Counted from the first letter of the stretch, positions 45,766 through 58,382 are shown. The stretch is 64,000 nucleotides of DNA from Mytilisepta virgata (GCA_028015205.1 JAPWFG010000018.1:3038001-3102000); one strand, 5' to 3'. Numbers and translations are program-made. The notes: generated by a model not told the origin, from the letters alone.

Positions 45766-47215
45766 ATAATAACGTAATATTACATGGTGAATATTTTTGG
45801 AAAACAGGTGACTGCTTTTTGCACAGCATTCATAAAACCAAAATTTGTAACGGGTGTGAATTCTTTTAGTATATTTTTACGTTCTCCGACTATTAATTTT
45901 TTTTGGATAAAAACATTTCAATTCTCTCGTTGTACACAGCCCATGACGACCAAATCGAGAATTAATATCAGCATTTTTAATTGTTTTGATCTTTATAATT
46001 ATTATTATATTTTTTCGAATTTTTATTTATATAACATGCAGTTAAAGATTGTACGTATCCATTTCTTGATACTTTTGTTTTCTTTTAAGAGGGTTTGGTG
46101 TTCGGTGTTATCACCTTTTAACTTGTTGCTTTGGGCAACCTTTGCTATGTTTCCTATTCGGCATAAACGGATTAAACTTAAATCTTCAGAATATAGTTAA
46201 CCTTTTCATAACCTGTTCATCTGATTAATATCATGCTGGTTATTCGTAAAAAAAAGAAAAACAAAGAAAAACGAAAACAAAAGAAAAAGAAGAAAAAAAA
46301 CGCTTCACTTCTTAGTTTGGTTATAGTCTTATATATTAAATTGCTGTATAACCGTTCTAGCTAACTAGAATTTATAGGTCTGAATAGTTGAGCAGGAGTG
46401 GACTCGCTAACTGTCTCGCCTGAGAACACATGTAGACATGGAGTAAATAATATGACACCTCAGATTGTAACTTAAAGGAAATGCATTAAGAAAAATAGTT
46501 CTGACCATGTGTCCAAGATCATCTTAAGGGTGTCAGGCTGGCAAATACCCAACAAGAACTCTCTAGAACAATTATAGCCGTTCTAGCCATATCATATGCT
46601 CACAAATGGACTTGATAGCAAACATGAAATGCAAGTCACTCAAGCATGAAATCGAGGTCAGGTGAGTCATCTAGTGTTAGACTGCAATGTTGATAATTTT
46701 TGATAAATTTACCTTTGTTATCATTGATAGTGTGTATTGTTATTGTTATTTATAGACGGGTTATAGAATTTAAAACATATGTATTATCTATTTCTAAAAA
46801 AATGAAAACGGTAAAAACTAGGAGAATCGAGAAGAAACTGATGAACACACGTTAACCATTACTGTGCCGGGAAGTGTTAATACGATTGTTATATTGAAAA
46901 ATGGAAAGCGCCTTCATGGAGATTGAACTAAATATTTTGATAATTCATATATGATTATTAATTTGTTGTTTATCAGTTTAGGAATCAGTTGATTATTTAT
47001 GATTATTCTCTTTATTTCTTCCCTTATGCAAAGGACAACTACTGGTATTAGAAATACCTTAGGGCATTTGTCACTAATTATGTTTCCCATTGTGTAAAAC
47101 TGTTGTTGAACAATAGAATGATCCCCTACTAAGACCATGATGTACTTAGGTCTTCACAGTTAAGACGTGCAAAACTTGCAATTCTATTGGACGAGGGCAA
47201 TTTACCATCGTTTCA

Positions 47216-47710
47216 AGTGAATTAGACATCGGCATTTTTAAATTTAGGACTAAGACAAGTACATCATTTGTTGCGAGATTAAATTGATGTTCGTGTCTTG
47301 TCGCTGCACAAATACAATGAACGTTTAAACTAGAATTATTGGTTGTATTTCATACGTTCAAATTATAATGACTGTATTAAGTACTATGATTAAATTGAAA
47401 ATTGTTAATATTAATAAGTGATTTCAATCTCTCACATATTTATGTTCAGGTTTATGCTTTGGTGTGGCATTGAAAATTACTTCATACCCTTACGTTTTCG
47501 TATGAAGCACTCATGAACAGTAGTATCTAAATTGAGAGTTTGCTATTCACGTTTTTCTTGAATGAATTAGACATAAAATGTAGAACTTTTTTTTAAATTT
47601 AGAATGCAGACCAGTACATCATTTGTAGCGAGACTAAATTGATTTCTGTGCTTTGTCGCTGCACAAATACAATAACGGTTTAAAATTGAACAATTGGTTG
47701 TATTTCATAC
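47216..47710. repeat. Direct duplication of ~130 bp
   Basis: Blocks at about 47221-47355 and 47565-47705 share GAATTAGACAT, GTACATCATTTGT, TTGTCGCTGCACAAATACAA and TTGGTTGTATTTCATAC. The spacing is about 350 bp, and the family is unknown. Confidence 0.75.
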
Positions 47711-49334
47711 TGACAAGATATGTGTGTTTGTTAAAATTTAAATATCCCTATTCATTATACAAATGTACATTGCTACACGATTAAGGTACTAAGGTAAGTC
47801 GTTTAACCTAAAAAAATCTGCAATATTTTTATCAGCTATCTATTTTTTTTTTTCATTTTTATGTCGTAATTAATGTATACTGAAGGACTGAATAAGAATG
47901 CAGCTACTTGTTTTGTGTAAAAAAAACTGTCTAATATTTCTATTATTACAGTTATTTTTAATTTTACAAAAAAGGTAAAAAAAAATGTGTTGGACAAAAT
48001 ATGTTTCAAGCTTTTTGGACGTCCGTGGTCAGAATGATTTTTTTTCGTGGGTGTTTGTGTGTGTGTGTTTGTGTGTGTATAATGCAAATTTACAGGAACC
48101 CTCTTCGCCCTTTTTGGGTACTATTGATTATCTCCAAACACAATGTCTTTCAACTACTTCAATTACACATGTAACACAGCAAAATTTCCCCAGTTAATAA
48201 CCCTGAACAGAACTGCATAAACGGATTCATATACAGCCATGAGCAATTGATAATTTAATTTATGATTTCCAGTGGCCCAACCTCAGCCCGGACGCCGATT
48301 CACGCCGAGTTGATAAATTTTATAATCAATTTGTCATCGTTGTATAATCTCTCCAAAGGCTCGTTTATCATTAAATCCAGCTTAAATACATGTAACCCAG
48401 TTGATCTTAAGCAATATCTAACTCTCTCTCATTGTGGAACCATATTTATTTATCAATGTACACACAGTAGGATAGAGACATCTTGCAATGGAAGTGGTCA
48501 TCAATGGAAACAACAGAAGGGGGAGATAATTACATTGCTCATTATATAGACGTCGAAAAAAAACGCGAAATTTTTTATTTTATATTGAATTATAGATAAT
48601 GGATCTGTGTCACGTAAAGTTTGAGTTTTATATTGAAAATTCGGTTCTTTATGTGGCCAAAGGAAATATCTGAAAAGAAATCTCCTTCCAAAGCAACGAA
48701 AAATAAGTTCACAGTTAGAGCAATGATTGTGCCATTCTCTGATCTGTCGCCTCATTAGATAAATTTAAGAATTTGAATTTTGCACATTAAAGCCTCTTCT
48801 TGCCTGTAATTTCAATGTTAAGACACTTTAAGAAACCCAATTTTTTGTTTACCAATTTGTCTGAAAAAATAATGACTTTTTCGCTCCAACCTTATTATAA
48901 CCGTGTTAAACATTGTAGATAAGTTTTTACATGAGGTTTCAAAATATAAAAATATCTGTATGATTGGAGGGGGGGTTGGTAAAATACGGGGGAATGTTTT
49001 TATGTCAGGAAATCAGAAGATTTATTTTATAGGAAATTTGCATATATTTGCGAAGCTTCCGGGGGATTCGCCCCTTTGACATCCTACAAGGGCTCTGACA
49101 TGGGCCCACTTCAGGCTCAGTGGAGCCTCTGGTTGACGAAATAATACAAATATTAAAAACTGTTAAAGTAATGGTTTACTGAAATAAGAATAAAAAATAC
49201 TGAATGCAGACATAGGTTTTTAATATAATGTAGACCTAATTAAGGTAACAGTTGTAATTTCACATTTAAAGTGACTGCGGCTCAGTAATAATATATATGT
49301 TAGATTGCCAATAGTTTTTTGTGAGTAATGTCAG
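47711..49334. other. Gene-poor spacer with a (GT)n run
   Basis: A GTGTTTGTGTGTGTGTG run lies at about 48049-48080. A short segment near 49070-49135 (CACTTCAGGCTCAGTGGAGC) has hairpin character. No exon was recognised. The 48262-48549 frame is unsupported. Confidence 0.45.
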
Positions 49335-49862
49335 GTGCTCCGGAAGGGTAAGCATATACTGTTTCGCATGCTACAAATGTATTGTCGTTAATAGGTCTTT
49401 ACGTCAAAATCGGTAAAAGAACTTGAATCACATAGGGAATATGTCAATGATCGCTTGTGACACACTCGCCTGAAAACAATCGACCAAATCATGATGTCGA
49501 CGGTAAAACTGTTTAAGTGATGATGTTAGTCAAGGTTGGATGTATCCTTGATTGAGCAGTTTATTTGTCGGCGTCCTTGCTCGCTCAGGAAAGTCATTGT
49601 AGTGAACACAAGCTCCAGAACTGATCAACTGAAAAATGTATACACCATATACACGTGGTGTAGGAATATTGGTGCTCAGGAAAGGAAAATTCACTATTTA
49701 AAAATTAAAATCATCACGTTTGTCGTATAATGTACTGTTCAACCACCCACTATTGTCTTTTGATAGGTGTAAGTCCAAGTATGAAGCAGACTTAGTCGTT
49801 TCTGTAGTTTCCTTTCTTGTCAGCTCACTGGAATAGATGAGGTGTAGATTTTCTTTAAACTA
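49335..49862 (-). pseudogene. Degraded FLYSYE-type reverse transcriptase fragment
   Basis: The minus-strand translation across frames gives H-L-I-Y-S-S-E-L, K-S-A-S-Y-L-D-L-H-L, Y-D-K-R-D-D-F-N-F, N-I-P-T-P-R-V-Y-G-V-Y-I-F-Q-L-I and K-L-L-N-Q-G-Y-I. This parallels the C-terminal third of the RT at 56226-57422. Stops interrupt it. It ends near the CTTCCGGAGCACCTGA tail start at about 49335. Confidence 0.82.
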
Positions 49863-50687
49863 ACTGTTATTCAAAGAAAAGGTGCATTTGGGGAAGTAAC
49901 ACAGCCTCTTATCATTATTAGGTCACTCTGACCTACTTCCTACGCGTCATTGCCGTAGGTTAAGTTTCACATTCGAGTTCAGTCATGTGATACCAGGCAA
50001 CCTACATTCATATTAGTTGCTGTCAGGGTGCAACGCCCGAAGGTACAAGGCCAAACCCCAACATTAGTTGGGTAACAAGGCAAACTTTGTAATCGCAGAT
50101 TTTTGTTTTATACTGCAGTCAAAATGCACTGACAGTATATTGCAAGTGGTATACGGTCACTAACAGTACATAACATGTAGGCCACAACTACTTGACATGA
50201 ATGACGCAACTGAAATGAACAAACTTACAAAATCTCAATACTTATTCACTTTTTACTTATTTGTTATTGTTGTAAAAAAAATGCACCGAAATGTCCTTTA
50301 TTTAAAATAATCGTATGTAATTGTCAATGGTATACCTGCACATCGATCTTTGAAATGGTGAGTTCTCCCGACAAATCAATAGGGGCTTTTTGGGGGTAAC
50401 AAACGTTTAAAATAATCTTGACATTGGTAGTAATATCAACCAATGTCTTCAAAGATTGCAGTATAAAGACAACGACAGTGCATTGAGTTGACATAAAATT
50501 CGATTTCGGCACGAATTCGGGAAACTTTCGCATTTTGCCCGATTCTAAGCCTCATCTGTATATCGATTTAATAGCAAGCCAATTCACAGTTATTGTCTAT
50601 ATATCTAACAGAATATATATGACTGAGTTATAAGTCACGATGACCCCAAAATATCCTGATTTTACCACCGGTAGGCCCTTTATGCCA

Positions 50688-50735
50688 AATATTTTGCTAC
50701 GAGCGATAACGAGTGGTAAAATATCGGCATATATT
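50688..50735. repeat. Short imperfect hairpin
   Basis: ATGCCAAATATTTTGCTACG and CGAGTGGTAAAATATCGGCAT form imperfect complementary arms about 450 bp upstream of the gene 2 start codon's exon. Function is unknown. Confidence 0.5.
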
Positions 50736-50922
50736 CAGGCACGAAGACACCATTACACAACACAAATTATACTGTGACATCGGTAAAGCTTGTGGGAAAC
50801 TTTACTAAGACATTCTCAAACAAGCCGTCTCTAGTCTGTGACGTTCGAACTAATATATCCATATTCAACACGGATGTACACTGAATATTAGAAAATATTA
50901 GAATACAGATTTTTTTTAACAG

Positions 50923-50993
50923 GTGTATAATGAAGTTCCACTGGAGTGTTTTAGTTTTTATATTAACACCCGTGTATAAAGTTGCAGGACAAA
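50923..50993 (+). CDS. Gene 2, signal-peptide exon
   Basis: ATG at 50930 begins a 21-codon peptide M-K-F-H-W-S-V-L-V-F-I-L-T-P-V-Y-K-V-A-G-Q, a basic start followed by a hydrophobic core and a small-residue cleavage region, then a GTAAGT donor at 50994. The exon may begin after an acceptor (TTTTTTTAACAG, ending 50922), which would make the first 7 nt 5' UTR. It leaves in phase 1 and joins the FTP exon at 54184 in frame. It is too short to appear as an ordinary ORF. Confidence 0.78.
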
Positions 50994-51812
50994 GTAAGTG
51001 TTAAATATGTGCACGTATGTATTTAAATAATTTATATGTATAAAAAAGTAAAATTATCCGTTACATTTGTAATTTAAGTAGTGTATAAATTACGCATAAT
51101 GAATAAATACATAATTCTTCTCTTATTTTGTTTACAAATTTATCGAAGACAAATAATAGAAGGATAAAAATGTTAATTACGTAGATTATTTGTATATATG
51201 GTATCAGGAATACCTTCCCATGTCAGGTACAGTAGATGCTCGGTTGCCCGAACTCGAAGGGACCATCCGAATTAGAAATAGCTGGTTAATAAAATGTTAT
51301 ATTCACTTGTTGGACCAGGAAAGTAATTCGAGACGTTGACTGAATATGGAATTTTAAAATCGCTGTTTACATACGCTCTGAGAAAAGGAACAGAAAGAGA
51401 ATACAAGAGAAGTTCAATACGACGTACTAGAAAATTAGATTGTAGTATTACGACAACCTCTGTATACATTATAATTAACTTAATTTTACACAATCTGCAA
51501 CTATGAACATGCCTTAAAACATTTCGATAATAAGTAGTTGAACCATAAAAGTCACAGATACTGGATACTATTAATTATAGGTTTCACAATGAGTGAGAAT
51601 GAGATATCGCTTTATATCAAATTAGCTTGCTTAATTTGGATATCCTTTGACGAGTTTATTTTTATGTCCAAATCAAATAACAATAGTTGATATCAAGCGG
51701 TATCTAATTTTTACGAGTTGTTCAACCAATTTCTCATATGATTCTTCACGAATATTTGTTTGTTTGCGATTCGGCGTCCAACCTGCGGGAAATCTTAATG
51801 TTCATATTTCTG

Positions 51813-51916
51813 TGACGTCAAATGTTGCTATGCAAAGGTGGCTTTCAACGATGACCGCGCAGATTTCAACCAATCAGAAAACAGCGACGTTTGGATCAAG
51901 GCCAATCAAATAAAAG
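51813..51916 (+). promoter_or_regulatory. Cluster of promoter-like motifs
   Basis: Within about 100 bp are a perfect TGACGTCA (51813-51820), ATGCAAAG (51830-51837), CCAATCAG (51870-51877), CCAATCAA (51902-51909) and an AAATAAAAG box. They lie in intron 1 of gene 2 with no coding exon directly downstream. This could be an enhancer, a dead promoter, or chance. Confidence 0.25.
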
Positions 51917-52279
51917 AATTTCTCGTAACACTTGTTCATATCATATGATTGGGAATTAGTAATGACAAATAATTCATCGCGTGGGTAACAGATAACAACG
52001 CACCATCATAATAAAATATGATTTATCCACCTGTGTTTTCCACGCATTCAGTTAAACGATAAATATCGATCGCATTCAAAGTACACTGCAAATTCCACGT
52101 AGGCCAAAAAAAAAAAAAAAATAAAATAACTAGAGATTAGAAAGTTAATAAAATGCAAAATTTAAATCAATATCATACATGCATGCAATGTGGATAATGC
52201 TAACCCAAAAGTTGCTGATTTGCATTATGTATAATTATCAGGTGATAATTGTATATGACAACGGTGGCTAATGGTAACG

Positions 52280-54090
52280 TTATAAATACTGTGACGTTAC
52301 AATAATAGAAGGGGAATTAAATATGAATCTTGATGAACAAAATATCCAATAATTAATGTATAACAATGCATAAGAAGCAAAATAATAAAGATATGTTATA
52401 AATAAAGTCAAGAAATACCAAAGGGATATTCGAAGGAGAGAAAAATCGTTACAACTGGCAAACTCCGGAGAACAACGAAGACAAGACCAAAACAATACAT
52501 GCACTACAATTAAAAAATAAAAACGTATGAACAACATGGACCCCATCAAAAAACCGGGGGTAGACTCAGGTGCTCCGGAAGAGTAAGCAGTCTCTGCTAC
52601 CTGCAGGACACCTGCCATGCTGCTCATGTCAAATCCGGTATGAGGAAGGGATAATATCAATGGAACAGGTCCATTTTCATTTGGGAAACGGTTTTTTCAT
52701 ACCTGTAAACCAAGTCATGATGACGCCTATAAAACTTTAATAAGGATGACTTCAGCTTAGGAGTAACGTACCCCTGTCTGAGCAACTTTCCTGTCAGGAG
52801 CCGAGCTCTGTCCAGGAAGTCAATGTATATGTCACAAGCTCTGGAATAACGTATAATAATAAACGTCCATTCAAAAGCTTCATCACTGGTTTTCATTTTA
52901 TAAAATGGAAACATTTTAAAAACCCCGCCTGCACATGTATCTGAATGTGCACTTAATGGAATTTGTCTGTAGGCAGTGTCACGTATTCTATCAACTATGT
53001 AATTTTCCTCACAGTTACCACATTTAATATAGTATATTAGGTTGGAGGATTTACAGTCCATTTTTTGCGGTGATTGAATATCCAGTTTGTATGTAGTTGC
53101 ATGTGCCGCATCGTTTATCTTTGCACTTGGAAATATTGCAATTTTCATTGTCTAGCGGATTGAATGTTGCTTTAGTTAATAAACGTTTGAGGTTTTTAGG
53201 CTGACGTTTGCTCTGAATAATTTTTTCTTCATTGATATGAGCTTTCAGTGAGTCATTTTGAGTAATTATAGGTAAATTCGATTTTGCTATTTGGAAAATG
53301 TTGGTGCTACATGGGTTATGCGTAGTTACGAATGGAATATTTGATTCTCTGGGATTTTCCCGGGTATTTGTTGTAAGTAACTCATTCGTCGGATGTCCCT
53401 TCGCGATTTGAATCCCGTGTTTTATAAGGTTTTGGGGATACTTTTGTTGACGTAAGAAGAATTCAAGCTCTTTTATTCGTTCATTTCTTGTGTTTTCGTC
53501 ACTTGTAACACTCCATATTTTGCGAGCTAGGCAGTACGGAATGTTTCTTTTACTATGGGCTGGATGGCACGATTTGAAATTCAAATATTGGTGCGTATCC
53601 GTACTCTTGTAGAATATATCTGTTGAAATTCTACCGCGATTATTCATGACCAACACATCCAAAAACGGTAAACGAGTGGAGTTCGTTTCTTGCGTAAATT
53701 TTATTGAATCATGTAAGTTGTTGAGCATCACAGTGAATCTCTCAAGTTGGTTATCGGATTTAGTCCAAATGATGAAACAATCATCCAAAAGGCGTTTCCT
53801 GTTGTTTTTAATAAAGGCTGAGAATTCCTGTCCGAATTCATTCTCAACTTGTTGATATATTTTTTCTTCCAAAAAAACCCATAACTAATGTTGCATAGAT
53901 AGGTGCAAATTTTGTACCCATCGCTGTTCCACGAGTTCGCAGATAATTCTTTCCGTCAAAGTAAAAAGAATTATTTTCTAAAATAAAACGGACAGCTTCT
54001 AGTATGAAGTCAATGGAAAAAAGATTATGTATAGCGTCTGGGTATTTCTCTATCAAATATTCTATCGCATCTATACCCTATAGGTAGAAA
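52280..54090 (-). pseudogene. Penelope-like element: RT plus GIY-YIG-like segment, chimeric 3' end
   Basis: Antisense in intron 1 of gene 2. Frame 1 (54056-53844 and upstream) has R-G-T-A-M-G-T-K-F-A-P. Frame 2 (53872-53051) has E-E-K-I-Y-Q, L-L-D-D-C-F-I-I-W (the palm D-D), L-P-F-L-D-V-L-V, and C-G-T-C-N-Y-I. Frame 3 (53148-52657) has N-L-I-Y-Y-I-K-C-G-N-C-E-E-N-Y-I, the GIY-YIG-type start, then R-Q-I-P-L-S-A-H. The two frame changes fall at a T7-8 run near 53870 and an A6 run near 53060. After F-Y-K-M-K-T the frame continues into S-R-A-C, D-F-L-D-R-A-R-L-L, K-F-Y-R-R-H-H-D-L-V, the C-terminus of a different RT family. The 3' tail extends to about 52280. The 5' end is lost. Confidence 0.82.
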
Positions 54091-54183
54091 TAAATATGCA
54101 ACTGCTTGGATGAGATATAATATTTGTTTGACATGTTGGGTGCTTTTTGATACAATATAAAATAATTAAACCTGTTTTATTAG

Positions 54184-54390
54184 TGAATCTAACCCCAGAA
54201 GGAAGGGCATTCCAAAGCACAACTTACAGAGATTTTAATGCAGAAGGAGCACTTACTCCGCCTGTTTCAACAAACTGGTCTTCTGGATGCTCCCATACAG
54301 GAGAAGGACCGCATACATATGCTTGGTGGAAACTTCACTTTGCAAATCCCCTTTTCATAACCACAGTAATGTTATATTACAGGGATAATT
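54184..54390 (+). CDS. Gene 2, FTP domain N-terminal half exon
   Basis: The exon is 207 nt, with acceptor TTTTATTAG at 54183 and donor GTAAGT at 54391, phase 1-1. The peptide starts N-L-T-P-E-G-R-A-F-Q-S-T-T-Y and continues with W-S-S-G-C-S-H-T, Y-A-W-W-K-L-H-F, and ends T-V-M-L-Y-Y-R-D-N. This is the standard first half of a fucolectin-like domain (A-x-Q-S-S-T-Y, C-x-H-T, W-W-x-V-D-L, Y-Y-R). With exon 1 it makes a secreted or membrane lectin N-terminus. The matching second-half exon was not found by 58 kb and may lie beyond the window or be lost. Confidence 0.87.
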
Positions 54391-56075
54391 GTAAGTAAAA
54401 TTTTAACTAACACCAGGATAACAGTTGATTGATTCCAAGGAGGTAGGAATGCACTCACACATTTTTAATCATGTATATTACCGCTAGTCAAGATTTGGTA
54501 AACCAAGTAAATATTTTTTTATCTGAAAGTGGTATATTAATACATACATATTTATAATATACTAACGTCTAATTTTTATTTTTTTTCTGGATGTTTGTAT
54601 CGCCGGCTAACATCAAACAATGGTTGAGGAGGAGTTGCAGAAGAGTTTGTCTGTACTGTTTAGTGCTTTATAGACTAAAAAAATAAATGTACCACTTTTA
54701 ATTACAACAAGGGCCAACATTTGTTGAACAAAAACAGATAATGTAAAACAGAGGATTAATTGGGGTACTTGAATTTTATAACCAAAGCACACTATGCCAT
54801 GTCAGTTATATACTGAACCATTAGTTGTATTTTGTGTCGAAAATGTTCTCGGTTGACGCAAACAATGTATATAAGATAACATTGTAAAGTGATGTTGCCA
54901 ATAATGGTCAAGTCATCACCAATTTAGTTAAAGTCGTTTTGTTGCATTTTGTTTTAAAACCCTTACTGATAATATATAAAAGTAACAGACATGACGCAAA
55001 CCATACAGCTCAACATTTCTTCGTAGTTTATTCGTTGATTTCTCTGGCCTTTTCTCCGATAGAGTAATATACTGGAATACTTCCAACCTGCAATCACCTT
55101 CCAAGTAACCGCCTAAATTAATCTAGTTTTCAAAGGACAGCATATCTTTTAATAGACATGTTACGACAAGCTATATACTTTTTTGTCTAATTCAATTCAA
55201 AGGCAGGTAAAAAATGTACCATCTCAGAAGATACAGTCGGATTTATTTTTCTTATGCATGAAAATATCACGTTCTTATAACTCCAACATGTTTTAATCGC
55301 CACATAACGTGACAATCCAATAATTCTTGCATTCACATTTTTTTCATATTTTTCGTCTTCTCTCCTTGGGTTTGATCTGAGTTTATACGCCATTCGTATT
55401 TAGAGTTTCAGTGCATGACAGGACTACAACGGAATATTTCACATGCACCTTAAATACGGGTTTTCCTTTGCCTTTTGCATTCTCTTTATTATCAAATGTT
55501 TTTTTTTTTTTTACTATTTTGTTTTACAGTTTTGACGACAACAATAGACCGGTTTAGTCTTATGATGTATTTTTGATAAAACATTGAAAACGAATTATGA
55601 AAAATAATCGGTTAAAATATTGGACGATAATCGACTTTTGACTTTAATTATTACTTTGATTACTGCTAAGCTATTTTGATATGGTTCTTCCTGAAATCGT
55701 GAGTTTCTATGTGTAGATATAAAGTACAGTCATGTACATACATATATCTTTTCGTAACACGTCTTTATCACTTCTATTCCACATTTTAAAATTGTATATT
55801 CAATTTGTTTGAATTGTAATTACCATAAAGTCTGGATGAGCTTTATCGCGACAGAATTATTACAACATGTACACTTTTACTTAAATAATAATCTGCAAAA
55901 TGGTCTATAATCGAAGGGAAGAAAGCCACTAACATGCTCCTTTGGGTATTATTAATGGGAATGATGTATCTCACAAAGTAACATTATTCTGTTTTCAAAA
56001 GGTTCAGGCGTACATGTAAGTATCAATAACTGGAACATTATGAAACATCAATTTTGGAAAAGAAATTAACAATAT
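54391..56075. other. Intron or intergenic stretch, no exon recognised
   Basis: AT-rich. A candidate at 55529 (GTTTTACAG then F-L-T-T-T-I-D-R-F) reaches a stop quickly and does not match the FTP second half. No repeat family was recognised. Confidence 0.45.
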
Positions 56076-57422
56076 AAAAAGGACAAATATACCTCAGAAA
56101 CAATCAAAGAAACGTATTCCATTGGACAGACAAACCTGGGAAGACAAATGAACAACCACAAGCACAACAAATAAACACAGAAAACTAAAAAACAACACGA
56201 ACTCCTATACAAACCAGGAGTGAACTCAGGTGCTCCGGACGGGTAAGCAGTTCCTGCTCCGTATACGGCACCTGTCGTGAAGTTCAACAAAGTCAATCCG
56301 GGGGAAGTCTGGAACACTGTAATGGTCAATCAATTCGTGATAACGACCGTAAAATTTCCTAAGTAATGCCATCAACTTATCTCTGATAAAACCCTGGTTA
56401 AGAAGCTTTTGTGATCCTCTTTGTCGAAAGTCAGGGTAACTCACGCATGCCCTTGAAAATCGGATAAGCTGTGAAACGTACACGCCACATGCAGGCGATA
56501 CTGGTATATTGCTTCTCAAGAAGGGAAAATTATCAATAGGAAAGTTGAAGTCGTCACGTTTGTGAGAAAGTTTTGTCTTTAAATGTCCCTCATAGTCTAT
56601 TTCACGAAACAAATCCAAATATGAAGCGGACTTTGGTGTATCTGTAGTATCCTTAATTTCAAGCTCACTGGGGTAGATAAGATGTAGGAGGTCTTGGAAT
56701 TTGTCGTTACTTAACAACAAGACATCATCTATATAACGAAAAGTGAAATTAAAGGATTCGGCTAGTTTCTTATTGTTTTCACGTAGTAACCCTTGAATGA
56801 AGTCCGCTTCATATGAGTACAGAAACAGATCGTCGAGGAGAGGAGCACAGTTTGTTCCCATTGGAATGCCGATTGTTTGTTGAAAAATTAGACCGCCAAA
56901 TTCAACGAATATGTTCTCTATGAGAAAATCTAACACGTTTGTAATTTCATCTTCAGAATACCTTTTGTCAGAATCTGAGTGGTTCTTCACGAAATAAGCC
57001 TTCTTGAAAAAACATTGATCAACTAGTTGGTTTAAGCGATCTTTTAATTGAGAATGTGGTATGGTAGTGTAGAGTGTAGAGAAGTCGAATGTTTTTATGC
57101 TGTTGCATGTAGCCAAAGATTTTGATTTTCGATATTGAAGTAAATTTTTGGAGTTTTTAAGAATCCACACCTGATTGACGCCACAGGTGGAATGTGATGT
57201 TTCACAGTAATTGTGAAAGCCGTCTTTAATACATGTCAATATGAATGTTAAAATCTTTGAAAGAAGTTTTGTAGAGCAATAAGCTGACCCAGCAATGTAC
57301 CTTTGTTCAGACGGATTCTTATGTAGTTTAGGAATCCAATAAAGAACAGGAAGGTCTATTTCTTCACCTTTGTAGAAATGCCAAACGAATGGAGAACGGT
57401 CTTGTGGTTATCAAGAACTTCC
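56076..57422 (-). pseudogene. 5'-truncated reverse transcriptase element (FLYSYE type, probably Penelope-related)
   Basis: The 337-codon frame (57239-56226) extends upstream to about 57370 with L-P-V-L-Y-W-I-P-K-L-H-K-N-P and R-Y-I-A-G-S-A. It has F-D-F-S-T-L-Y-T-T-I-P-H (palm A), G-I-P-M-G-T-N-C-A-P-L (B), L-F-L-Y-S-Y-E, F-R-Y-I-D-D-V-L-L (catalytic D-D), and S-R-A-C-V-S-Y-P-D-F. A frameshift near 57367 links to L-D-N-H-K-T-V-L-H-S-F-G-I, and homology ends near 57422. The palm is intact, but the N-terminus is missing and no GIY-YIG is seen. The 3' tail (GGAGCACCTGAGTTCACTCC to GGTATATTTGTCCTTTTT) ends near 56076. The Penelope assignment is tentative. Confidence 0.82.
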
Positions 57423-58382
57423 AGATAATATATATAATATTTCCTTTGTAATGAATTTTAATAGAAAGCATGCATATTCGTTTCATGGATTTATTTTTTG
57501 TTTGATGCGAATCCTGTGTTTGGAATTTATAATAACAAAGATTGAATTATTGACTTTTCAATTACTGATAACGAAGTGTCAAGTCAAATTTACCATTAAT
57601 ATATGTGATCGTCCGTTCATAACTGACATAGCAAACAATCTGTTTGCTCAGCAAATGTCTTCGTTATAACATGTCACATAATGGTAGTTAAAACCTTTTT
57701 TATAAGCCTGATTTCGTTGTAAAAAATCTTAATAAGCCTATTTAAATACAAATGTAGCAATTGAACTGGGAATTTACCTTCACTTCCGTATATGCGTTAC
57801 AAGCCTGTACATTATATATGCACTCTAATGTATACATTTCTTTTCAAAGCACTTTGCATTTAGATTTTTTAGTTTATTTAATGAAAAAGCTTTTTTTTAC
57901 CTACATGCAGTTTTGTTTACTACCAAAGGAGTTGAGAAGATAATGTTTTTGTTTCTCTCGTAACCATCCAATTTTCTGCTTAAATATCTACCTAATTTCT
58001 ATAGAAAAGGATTGTATGCAATGAATTTTTATGTTAACAGTATACTGGGAATTTCGTTGAAATGGTGAAAAAAATGTGTTGGATTAGCCAGAATTCTTGT
58101 GTAAACAAAGGATTAAGTTTGTTTGTATTGTAACAACATTTTTAAATTGGTATGGGGGATAGACAGGTAGGAAAAAAGACTAAAAGACAATTCATGTTTA
58201 ATATCAATTTATTAACATAGGCATGTAAATCGATTTAACACATCAAGTTAATATCAAAATGTTGAAAAACACAATAATGAGTGCATTATCAGAGTCATCA
58301 ATTAAATATGGAAAATTATACATTGTCATCATCAAATTAATTGCAAGATATTCAATGAAATTAAAGTCATATTCACAACATT
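57423..58382. other. Gene-poor spacer
   Basis: AT-rich. The short frames at 57451-57669 and 57761-57943 show no domain. No repeat was recognised. Confidence 0.45.

Noticed and set aside
45784..46200. 138-codon ORF
   Set aside because: AT-rich, no domain, no splice or context support. Plausible by chance at this base composition.
48262..48549. 95-codon ORF with several Cys
   Set aside because: No splice context, no recognised module, and cysteine spacing unlike EGF or FTP.
55529..55577. Possible second-half FTP exon for gene 2 (acceptor GTTTTACAG)
   Set aside because: It runs into a stop after about 15 codons and lacks the N-G-F-x-L-Y motif.
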